Shown in pieces: positions 1 through 5,270 of a stretch of DNA of 5,504 nucleotides. Within the stretch, counting starts at the first letter, position 1. Every line of letters starts with the position of its first letter. Below the pieces are notes generated by a model. It was not told the DNA's origin. It saw only the letters and a list, made by a program, of their open reading frames with translations, and did no database searches. The translations under genes and the position numbers were made by a program. The stretch lies in contig CAZEQK010000089.1 of NCBI GenBank assembly GCA_964514395.1, forward strand, positions 1 through 5,504. The letters are read 5' to 3'. This stretch comes from CAZEQK01 sp964514395. Its GTDB lineage: Bacteria > Bacillota > Bacilli > Tepidibacillales > Tepidibacillaceae.

Positions 1-1
1 T

Positions 2-100
2 TTTGCTGTTTTAAGAGATCAACAGCCTTTTGTAGAGTACTCTAGAGAGCAACATGTGACCAAGTATCACCAATTAAATTCTTCAAAAAAAGCAAGCTAA
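2..100 (+). CDS. Possible 3' end of a plus-strand gene, product unknown
   Basis: From base 2 a frame stays open for 32 codons and ends at TAA (98-100). It would encode a polar C-terminal tail containing LRDQQPFVEYSREQH and ending in SSKKAS. The codon choice looks natural, and a small inverted repeat (115-134) follows 14 bases after the stop. If real, the gene converges on the cassette genes and would mark either the chromosomal flank of the array or a reversed cassette. An open run of this length can occur by chance, no start is visible, and I do not recognise a family, so this is weak. Confidence 0.3.
   Translation, partial: FAVLRDQQPFVEYSREQHVTKYHQLNSSKKAS
33..44. repeat. 12-bp perfect palindrome
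   Basis: TAGAGTACTCTA is its own reverse complement. It lies inside the possible partial reading frame 2-100, so it may be a coding accident. No second copy is seen in the window. Confidence 0.3.
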
Positions 101-114
101 TTTCATTACTTTTT

Positions 115-134
115 GATTATGCAAACACATAATC
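115..134. terminator. Hairpin GATTATG-CATAATC, possible weak terminator
   Basis: A perfect 7-bp stem (115-121 with 128-134) encloses the 6-base loop CAAACA. On the plus strand it is followed by TTATTTT and lies just after the stop at 98-100, so it could end a plus-strand transcript. The stem is AT-rich and short. Its right arm also contains the CACATAAT that I propose as the left edge of the attC-like site, so it may instead be a recombination core. Confidence 0.3.
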
Positions 135-325
135 TTATTTTCCTATGCCCTTTTTTAGTAAATGTCTGATTACAATAAAAAACCTTGACTTTCCTTAGCT
201 GGTCTCGGTTAGCGAACGCTGTGTGTCGCTGAATTTGCTACCCCGAATTATCTACTGCGACCTAGGCGCACTTCAGATTGAGTTACTTCTCTGCACGCTG
301 ACGCAGGGATATGCTGTTATGTGAC
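128..325 (-). repeat. attC-like site 3' of the cyclase-like gene, left half degenerate
   Basis: Bases 203-318 match the second module of the sites at 3578-3788 and 5271-5476. Shared parts are GTCTCGGTTAGCGAA near 203, GTGTCGCTGA near 223, a GCGACC-AGGCG-ACTTCA-ATTGAG block at 257-282, and GACGC-GGGATAT before GTTATGTGAC (316-325). The expected first module is hardly recognisable; only traces such as CTTTCCTTAG near 190 and CACATAAT at 128 remain. GTTATGTGAC is complementary to the 5' edge of the same cassette near 1290. The left boundary is an estimate from the spacing in the other copies. Between it and the gene I see no other feature. Confidence 0.5.
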
Positions 326-354
326 GTTCAACTGACTACTTAGAATTAACTAAT

Positions 355-885
355 TTATGTTATCTCCAATATAAAATCATCTTCTCCATAAGGGATGTAT
401 TTAACTGCTCTATAAAGTTTCGTTTGAATTCCTTTTTGATTAAATTCTACTGGAGTGTTATTTAGCCAAAGTTTGAATAATCTTTTTTTCTTCTTTGTAA
501 CCAAATCTAATTCAAGGACTTCCCATATCAAATAATTATCCTTATGTTCTGTATGAACTTCTAATTTAACATTTACATGACTAAATTGACTTTTATACCA
601 ACCTAATTTATTAGGTTTACTTTCTACATTATCAATTACAATTTTAAATACATTATTATCTTTAGTTAAAATAAATTCTAAGTATTTAAGAAATTCCTCA
701 TCAATGTATAAATTAGTACCAGTTAAACCTGCCTTTGTACCTGCTGTCTCGATAATATATGCTTTCGAGAATGCAGTGTTCATTTGAAATTCTTTTGGTG
801 AATACACCATTATATCTGACTTAAGTTCCCTTTTCTTTACAATAGAAGCTTGAATAATATCTGCTGCTGTTACATTATTATTCAT
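355..885 (-). CDS. C-terminal part of a cyclase-like protein (frame-disrupted gene)
   Basis: The ATG at 885 gives a 176-residue product, but no Shine-Dalgarno sequence precedes it. The same frame is open upstream to 996 and adds 37 plausible codons, including WFSGILNYYDVLN and PGARGVLTFGYRYQF. That makes a 213-residue open frame with no good start, so this is best read as the downstream part of the gene beginning at 1252. The motif RGVLTFG, followed by MNTAFSKAYIIETAG and LYIDEEF, resembles the late core of class III nucleotidyl cyclases: a strand ending in glycine, then the helix where family members carry an N/S-x-A-x-x-[LI]-E pattern, then a strand. The last 100 residues are lysine-rich and unrecognised, with no membrane segment. 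If translated alone from 885, the product would lack both metal-binding aspartates and should have no cyclase activity. Confidence 0.6.
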   Translation of the reverse strand: MNNNVTAADIIQASIVKKRELKSDIMVYSPKEFQMNTAFSKAYIIETAGTKAGLTGTNLYIDEEFLKYLEFILTKDNNVFKIVIDNVESKPNKLGWYKSQFSHVNVKLEVHTEHKDNYLIWEVLELDLVTKKKKRLFKLWLNNTPVEFNQKGIQTKLYRAVKYIPYGEDDFILEIT

Positions 886-985
886 AAATTGATATCTATA
901 ACCAAAAGTTAATACTCCCCTAGCACCTGGAAAATCTTCATTTTGGTCAATCGAGTTCAGTACATCATAATAATTTAAAATTCCA

Positions 986-1252
986 CTAAACCATGTTTAA
1001 ATATTGTTGCAGTTGCCCGTTTGTTTCAATAAGATCAACAGTTCTAACAAAGCCATCGTTCAAAACCAAAATACGTTCAATGGGGTAAAATAAAATATTT
1101 GTAAATGTATATTGTAATTTTTCTATTCTTTCAAGATTTCTCATAGAAACTTCAGTGCCGAGATTCCAATTTGATTGAATAAATGGAGTAGAATAACCTA
1201 ACAAATCACACCATAAACAAAACGAGTCAATTATTTTCTTATCTGTAGTCAT
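986..1252 (-). CDS. N-terminal part of a class III nucleotidyl-cyclase-like protein (frame-disrupted gene)
   Basis: This encodes 88 residues from the ATG at 1252. The frame also opens at GTG 1267, but that codon lies inside the ribosome binding site AAGAGGTGAT (1263-1272), so the ATG is preferred. Residues 15-21 read CDLLGYS, close to the F-x-D-[IL]-x-G-[FY]-[ST] signature holding the first metal-binding Asp (D16) of class III cyclases. Residues 61-67, ILVLNDG, fit the strand-turn with the second Asp (D66, usually GDG or SDG). The protein stops at TAG 986-988, before the rest of a cyclase fold could form. The missing part continues in another frame from 996 down. The gene opens its cassette directly, with no room for a promoter. 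The cyclase call is motif-level inference; a GGDEF-like or non-catalytic relative is possible. Confidence 0.6.
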   Translation of the reverse strand: MTTDKKIIDSFCLWCDLLGYSTPFIQSNWNLGTEVSMRNLERIEKLQYTFTNILFYPIERILVLNDGFVRTVDLIETNGQLQQYLNMV

Positions 1253-1262
1253 TATCGCTAAA

Positions 1263-1272
1263 ATCACCTCTT
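1263..1272 (-). promoter_or_regulatory. Ribosome binding site of the cyclase-like gene
   Basis: AAGAGGTGAT matches the 16S rRNA anti-SD complement apart from one missing G. It ends 10 bases before the ATG at 1252 and overlaps the GTG at 1265-1267, which argues against the GTG as start. Confidence 0.6.
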
Positions 1273-1290
1273 GTTTATATTGTTGAATGT

Positions 1291-1470
1291 CACATAATGG
1301 TTTGTCTCTACGACGTTTCTGAACCGTACTAACAGTGTCAATCTTCTTGCGGTGCTTTTAGCACCAGGTGAAGAAATGTGGTGCGGCTATCACTACATGG
1401 TTGTCTTCATAGTTATGCTCCATGCCATTCGATTGCTTCAGCACCTTTGCGAAGAGACTTTGTTATGTGC
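1291..1470 (-). repeat. attC-like site 3' of the RT gene, divergent sequence type
   Basis: The site runs between CACATAAT (1291-1298) and GTTATGTGC (1462-1470). Its sequence is unlike the other sites, but its design is the same. The inner boxes GTCTCTACG (1304-1312) and CGAAGAGAC (1450-1458) pair at 8 of 9 positions. Further in are hairpins GGTGC/GCACC (1351-1355 with 1361-1365), flanked by TTCTT/AAGAA, and ATGTGGTG/CACTACAT (1376-1383 with 1391-1398, 7 of 8). The edge next to the RT stop codon is complementary to the 5' edge of the RT cassette. At the other edge the usual AAC is AAT, so the crossover triplet on the minus strand reads ATT rather than GTT. Confidence 0.55.
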
Positions 1471-1472
1471 TG

Positions 1473-3554
1473 TTATAACTTCGGGCTAAGATTTATTAAT
1501 TCTAAGTATCCTTCCCTCATTAGTCTCCTTAGATTTTTAATCTCGTTAAATTTTATTGGCTTAGTATATCCACCATTTTTTATTTTTGGATGTGATAAAT
1601 CACATTGCAATCTCTTATCATGTATTGCTTTACACAGACACCTTAATTTTGGGTACTTAATATTAAATTTGCTTGGTTCACTCTGTATTACGCTGCCGAT
1701 GTTACCTAATTGGTATCTTCCAAGTTCATTGTCATGTATAAATAGCTTATCTAATAAAAAATCATTAAACACATCAATAATATTTACAAATGCAGAAATA
1801 TCATTTTGTGAATATCCATATGCCCTTGCAACTTTGTTCTCTGCATACTCATGATATTCTCCAAAAAATATCTTCCACTTTTTTTCTGGAAACGTATACT
1901 TACAGATTTTATTTAAATAATATGTAATTTCAGAAGGAGCTGAAGCCGCTCTTTTTATAACTCCCGCGGACTTTAATGTCTGCTGAGCGATATGATTACT
2001 GTTATATAAGCTACTATCAAAAACTACATCTTTTTGAATTAGTTCGTTTGCTGCAGAAATGGATACATCGACTGATTCATGTGTTAAAAGTAGTTTTAAT
2101 AGCTCTTTATAAGACGGCTCCCCTAAATAATCATAATTTATATATTTAATTACCGTTTTCAAAGTCCACCAGTCTAAGTCACCTTTAAAGAGAGCTTTGA
2201 TGTCATCGTATTTGAAATAGTTGTTGGCTAATAGACTTTTTATTATTGTAGCCTTATATAGCGGGTCTTTAATATTACCTTTTAACCATCTGCTTTTAAT
2301 AAATTCATATAGTTGGTTAAAATTATCTTCAGATAAATTATCAATTACAGAAAATAGTATTTTCCCACTAATAACCTGATATATTTCTGATCTCTTTAAT
2401 AAATCTAGCAATCTTCCAAAAGGTTTGTTAGGTATATTTTTAGGATATCTCATAAAGTAACTGCAAATTGAATCATATAAATCTGGGTTGCTTTCTAATA
2501 AATTAATTATTCTATCTGTTAGCTTGTAATTTGGTTTTGCATTACTTAAATAAATTTTAAATTTTGTAGTATCTTCTACTTTTTTAGCTCTAGTTATCTC
2601 CAATAACTTTTCATTAGCTTTAACGTTATCAATATTACCTTTAATATCTTTAATATCCATAAATGGTTGACTTAAATTTTTAACCTCATCATCAATACTA
2701 ATGATCTCATGTATATCTATTTTTGAAGATTGGGGATACAATCCAATTTTTTTACTGTAATAGTCTAGTCTTACAAGATCAAGTCTTAAACTTGTTTCAT
2801 CCTTAGCCATTAACCTAATATCATCAACGTACCTTATATATAAAGTGTTCTTTTCAAATTTATTTTCTTTAAACTTATTATCAAAAAAAGATACTATCAC
2901 TTCCGACAGCAGCCCCGAACCGATAGGGCCTTGCGGAATACCTACGCCTTGGATTATTTTACCATCAGTAGTCCAGTAAGAAAGCAACCATATTAGAAAC
3001 TGAATAAACTCTTTATCCAAATTATATTGTGATAAGAAATACTCTAAAACTTTATAGTCTATACTGTCATAAAATGCTGTTAAATCAAATGAAGCTGCAT
3101 ATATATAACCGTTTTGAAACGAGTGTTTTATCATCTCTGTATATTTTTTATATCCCGTTTGCCATCTCTTATAGAAAAATGGATTTCCTTTACCTGCGTA
3201 AATATTTCCAAAATTAATAACATAATTACTTGTCTTAGTTTTTTTCATATGTTCTTCTGCTATAACATTAACTAGAGCTTGATATACAATTTGGTCTTCA
3301 ATCGATAAAAGAGTAATTGGCCTCAATATTCCAGATTTTTTCGGAAGATATACTTTTACTGGTTTAACTGGTCGATAAGTTCCTTTTTTTAATCTTTTTT
3401 GTAAATCTTTTAAATTATCATCTATAGAATAAGAATATGCTTTATATAAATCTCTAAAATAATTTTTATATTGGTAATTACTATTAGAGTTAATCCAGAC
3501 CCATGCTCTTTTAAGGTTATCTGTTCTATATGCTTTTTTTATATCTTCGGTCAT
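1473..3554 (-). CDS. Abi-type reverse transcriptase with helical region and probable C-terminal HEPN motif
   Basis: This is a 693-residue protein from the ATG at 3554, preceded by GGAG at 3563-3566; an upstream GTG (3581) lies in the cassette edge and is unlikely. The N-terminal 300 residues are an intact RT domain: KKSGILRPI at 72-80, motif A SFDLTAFYDSID (155-166, Asp157), motif B PQGPIGSGLLSE (207-218) and motif C YVDD (242-245). Residues from about 320 to 540 are helix-rich and look repeat-like. Near the end, R648-x6-H655 followed by P, GG and a long helix fits the RNase motif of HEPN domains. RT, alpha-repeat and HEPN in this order is the design of AbiA-type phage-defence RTs, so DNA synthesis combined with RNA cleavage during infection is a reasonable inference. 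There is no maturase or endonuclease domain, intron RNA, retron msr-msd or diversity template nearby. The stop codon almost touches the attC-like site. Confidence 0.87.
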   Translation of the reverse strand: MTEDIKKAYRTDNLKRAWVWINSNSNYQYKNYFRDLYKAYSYSIDDNLKDLQKRLKKGTYRPVKPVKVYLPKKSGILRPITLLSIEDQIVYQALVNVIAEEHMKKTKTSNYVINFGNIYAGKGNPFFYKRWQTGYKKYTEMIKHSFQNGYIYAASFDLTAFYDSIDYKVLEYFLSQYNLDKEFIQFLIWLLSYWTTDGKIIQGVGIPQGPIGSGLLSEVIVSFFDNKFKENKFEKNTLYIRYVDDIRLMAKDETSLRLDLVRLDYYSKKIGLYPQSSKIDIHEIISIDDEVKNLSQPFMDIKDIKGNIDNVKANEKLLEITRAKKVEDTTKFKIYLSNAKPNYKLTDRIINLLESNPDLYDSICSYFMRYPKNIPNKPFGRLLDLLKRSEIYQVISGKILFSVIDNLSEDNFNQLYEFIKSRWLKGNIKDPLYKATIIKSLLANNYFKYDDIKALFKGDLDWWTLKTVIKYINYDYLGEPSYKELLKLLLTHESVDVSISAANELIQKDVVFDSSLYNSNHIAQQTLKSAGVIKRAASAPSEITYYLNKICKYTFPEKKWKIFFGEYHEYAENKVARAYGYSQNDISAFVNIIDVFNDFLLDKLFIHDNELGRYQLGNIGSVIQSEPSKFNIKYPKLRCLCKAIHDKRLQCDLSHPKIKNGGYTKPIKFNEIKNLRRLMREGYLELINLSPKL

Positions 3555-3562
3555 ATTTTCAA

Positions 3563-3566
3563 CTCC
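3563..3566 (-). promoter_or_regulatory. Ribosome binding site of the RT gene
   Basis: GGAG lies 8 bases before the ATG at 3554. Only 24 bases separate this ATG from the TAAC core, so no promoter fits inside the cassette. The spacing supports the ATG over the GTG at 3581. Confidence 0.6.
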
Positions 3567-3577
3567 ATTCAATAATG

Positions 3578-3788
3578 GCACATAACGTTCCGTATACCCG
3601 ACGCCCTTGAGCTTACAGGTGGAGTTCGAGCCTTAGAAATACCTTTCTTAGGCTCGGGCTTCGCCGTCTCGGTTAGCGAAAGGGTTGTGTCGCTGATTTT
3701 ACTACTATGATTCTAACTTCTTGCGACCGAGGCGTACTTCAAATTGAGTTACTTCCCTGCACGCCGACGCGGGGATATTTTGTTAGGA
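3578..3788 (-). repeat. Long attC-like site 3' of the nuclease-like gene (two modules)
   Basis: The first module, 3578-3667, holds GCACATAAC (3578-3586), TATACCCG (3593-3600) and a CGAGCC/GGCTCG hairpin (3627-3632 with 3651-3656). The second, 3668-3788, holds nested stems CTCGGT/ACCGAG (3668-3673 with 3726-3731) and TTAGCG/CGCTGA (3673-3678 with 3691-3696, one wobble). It closes with CGGGGATA (3770-3777) and GTTAG (3782-3786). TATACCCG and CGGGGATA pair at 7 of 8 positions, so the whole element can fold end to end. It is nearly the same in layout and sequence as 5271-5476. At about 205 bases it is longer than the 57-141 bases usual for attC. Confidence 0.62.
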
Positions 3789-3806
3789 AGTGCACTGTTT
3801 CAACCC

Positions 3807-4352
3807 TTATAATTCTTTAATCTTTTTTCCAGCTTTAAACCATATCAATTTATGATTAGTATAAGTTATCATATCTAAATCAATAAATAAGCCATATTCA
3901 TAGTACAAATTGTTAGATTCAGATGGATCTGTATAAGCTTTAAGTTTTAGTATATCTAGATTACTGCCAACATGATTGTTTGATTTTTTAACTTCGATAA
4001 TTAACAGATTTTTATTCTTACCTCTCTTATGTACAATAATATCTGGGTATACAGAAATTTCTCTGTAAGCTATATCATTTATTAATTCTACACTTGATTT
4101 ATCTTCTACTAATTTCTTTAGTTCACATTCAATAATATTAATTTTTTTAGAACTTCCATGATTTATATAATTTCTATTAAACTCGCAATCTACAGAATAA
4201 AAAGAACCAAATTCATTCTGAAGATATTCTCCTATCTTATGAGTAATAGCTCTCTCATTTACATTCTCTTTAAGTAAGTAGATATCTCTTAACATAAATT
4301 GATTTAAGGCATTTTCGACAGCTCTTGAAATAAATATTTTATAAACTGCCAT
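3807..4352 (-). CDS. PD-(D/E)XK superfamily nuclease-like protein
   Basis: This is a 181-residue protein starting at the ATG at 4352, 7 bases after the strong site AAGGAGG; an in-frame ATG at 4376 lies upstream of that site and would add only eight residues. The core motif is YPD (102-104) and then IIEVKK (118-123), so D104, E120 and K122 form the PD-x(n)-ExK metal-binding triad of restriction-endonuclease-like folds. NERAITHKIGEYL (32-44) gives an N-terminal acidic residue on a helix, often seen in this fold. The lysine and tyrosine in KLKAY (136-140) suit the helix after the active site. There is no DNA-recognition domain, methyltransferase partner or helicase, so this is not a complete restriction system. 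It may be a stand-alone nuclease or a conflict protein with an unknown trigger. The substrate cannot be told from the sequence. Confidence 0.75.
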   Translation of the reverse strand: MAVYKIFISRAVENALNQFMLRDIYLLKENVNERAITHKIGEYLQNEFGSFYSVDCEFNRNYINHGSSKKINIIECELKKLVEDKSSVELINDIAYREISVYPDIIVHKRGKNKNLLIIEVKKSNNHVGSNLDILKLKAYTDPSESNNLYYEYGLFIDLDMITYTNHKLIWFKAGKKIKEL

Positions 4353-4359
4353 GAATATT

Positions 4360-4366
4360 CCTCCTT
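4360..4366 (-). promoter_or_regulatory. Strong ribosome binding site of the nuclease-like gene
   Basis: AAGGAGG lies 7 bases before the ATG at 4352. It fixes the start at 4352 and rules against the in-frame ATG at 4376. It is the strongest such site in the window. Confidence 0.75.
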
Positions 4367-4379
4367 TGCATCGCATTTC

Positions 4380-4469
4380 AGCTAACGTTTCGTATCCCCG
4401 ACGCCCTTGAGCTTACAGGTGAAGTTCGAGCCTTAGAAATGCTTTTTTTAGGCTCGGGCTTTGTTAGCC
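4380..4469 (-). repeat. Short attC-like site 3' of the nucleotidyltransferase gene
   Basis: This 90-base element matches the first module of the long sites but lacks the second. It runs from AGCTAAC (4380-4386) through TATCCCCG (4393-4400) and the CGAGCC/GGCTCG hairpin (4427-4432 with 4451-4456) to GTTAGCC (4463-4469). Its size is typical of attC. On the minus strand the stop codon of the upstream gene (4474-4476) lies four bases before this edge. GTTAGCCGAA (4463-4472) is the exact reverse complement of 5268-5277, the 5' edge of the same cassette. Confidence 0.65.
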
Positions 4470-4473
4470 GAAG

Positions 4474-5247
4474 TTACGATGAATATACCTCATTTAATAT
4501 CTCTTTAAATAGTTTATCTAGACTTTCTATAAAGTTTCTCTCATTGGATTGAATCGTCTTAATAATATCCTCGATATGTTCTATTTCACTTTCAATGAAC
4601 AAGTTAATTGTGTCTATTCTTGGTTCATAGTCTAATTCATCACCATGTATTTTTCTTTCTAGTAAAGTATTAATCTCATCATGCAGGTTTCCATTTGGAA
4701 CCGTAACATTGAGTAGTTCTTGAAATAAAATAGGTGGCATTGTATTATATTTCTCAATCCATTTACAAGCTAATATTGGTCTTAATACGTAAAAATATTT
4801 TTTTATTTTTACTTTTTCTCCCTGTAAAAACTCTCTATAGTTTCTTTTAGCCATATTTAGATAGTGATACATCAGACCTTTTGGTGAAAAAACTTCTAGA
4901 CTCATATCTCTTAATTTATCAACAAATGAATACTTCTGATAATAAACTATCTCTGATTTCAACCATTCAAGTAATCCTGGGTTAGACTTATTAAATAATT
5001 TTAAAGCTTTCCGAATATCCCATCCATTAATATCTAGTAAGTCATCTATTGGTAATTCAATAACATCTCTCTTTTCATCAATTGATAAATACCATTCCAA
5101 TGGATGTATATAGATAAATCTAACATCATAATCGCTATCTTTTGATGGAAATCCCCATGCTCTACTTCCTGATTCACAAGCATATAATATTTTTACATCA
5201 TGAGTCACTTCAATTTTATTTAATTCTTCTAGTATTTTTTCTTTCAT
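4474..5247 (-). CDS. RlaP/YcgL-family nucleotidyltransferase
   Basis: This is a 257-residue protein from the ATG at 5247, with GGAG at 5258-5261; the in-frame GTG at 5256 is too close to that site to be the start. Residues 25-46, with ESGSRAWGFPSKDSDYDVRF at their core, carry the G-S motif (G27, S28) and the D-x-D pair (D39, D41) of the polymerase-beta nucleotidyltransferase fold. The sequence around them is typical of the family of B. subtilis YcgL (Pfam RlaP, predicted nucleotidyltransferase). D61 or E64 in RDVIELP may be the third carboxylate. YFYVLRPILACKWI (151-164) is another family-like helix. The length matches YcgL. The biochemical role of this family is poorly known: some members sit near RNA repair genes, and distant relatives are antitoxin-type AMP transferases. 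No partner is visible here. The cassette ends are perfect 10-bp inverted repeats. Confidence 0.85.
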   Translation of the reverse strand: MKEKILEELNKIEVTHDVKILYACESGSRAWGFPSKDSDYDVRFIYIHPLEWYLSIDEKRDVIELPIDDLLDINGWDIRKALKLFNKSNPGLLEWLKSEIVYYQKYSFVDKLRDMSLEVFSPKGLMYHYLNMAKRNYREFLQGEKVKIKKYFYVLRPILACKWIEKYNTMPPILFQELLNVTVPNGNLHDEINTLLERKIHGDELDYEPRIDTINLFIESEIEHIEDIIKTIQSNERNFIESLDKLFKEILNEVYSS

Positions 5248-5257
5248 TGCTATCACT

Positions 5258-5261
5258 CTCC
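5258..5261 (-). promoter_or_regulatory. Ribosome binding site of the nucleotidyltransferase gene
   Basis: GGAG lies 10 bases before the ATG at 5247 and only one base before the GTG at 5256, which decides for the ATG. It lies 6 bases inside the cassette edge. Confidence 0.55.
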
Positions 5262-5270
5262 AGTATTTTC

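Larger units (their letters stand above)
355..1252 (-). pseudogene. Reconstructed cyclase-like gene with a one-base frame disruption
   Basis: The upstream frame ends at 986 and the downstream frame opens at 996, so the two overlap by only about ten bases around TTTAAACATGG. Removing one base there joins QLQQYLN to WFSGILNYYDVLN. The result is a protein of about 300 residues with cyclase-like motifs in the expected order: DLLGYS, LNDG, RGVLTFG, AFSKAYIIE. The order and continuity make a single ancestral gene more likely than two genes. It may be a true pseudogene, a programmed +1 shift, or a sequencing error. No effector gene of the Pycsar or CBASS kind accompanies it in the cassette. Confidence 0.6.

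Noticed and set aside
995..1001. TTTAAAC on the minus strand, a classic -1 slippery heptamer in the right phase, at the break in the cyclase-like gene
   Set aside because: The downstream frame lies at +1. A -1 shift here reaches a TAA after only a few codons, so the heptamer cannot explain the join.
1378..1854. Plus-strand reading frame of 158 codons
   Set aside because: It begins inside an attC-like site, lies antisense to the RT C-terminus, has no ribosome binding site and gives a cysteine- and leucine-rich product without any family motif.
3029..3217. Plus-strand reading frame of 62 codons
   Set aside because: It is wholly antisense to the conserved RT domain and has no ribosome binding site.
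1473..3554. Group II intron maturase, retron or diversity-generating RT
   Set aside because: There is no maturase X or HNH domain, no domain V/VI intron RNA, no msr-msd-like inverted repeats beside the gene, and no template/variable repeat pair. The long helical C-terminus fits Abi-type RTs better.
3627..3656. CGAGCC/GGCTCG hairpin as a rho-independent terminator
   Set aside because: The stem is conserved at the same place in several sites, no clear U-tract follows on the minus strand, and it is better explained as part of the folded attC-like element.
5245..5256. GTG at 5256 (and similarly GTG at 3581 and 1267) as start codons
   Set aside because: These codons overlap or abut the ribosome binding site or the recombination core. 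Downstream ATGs have workable spacing.
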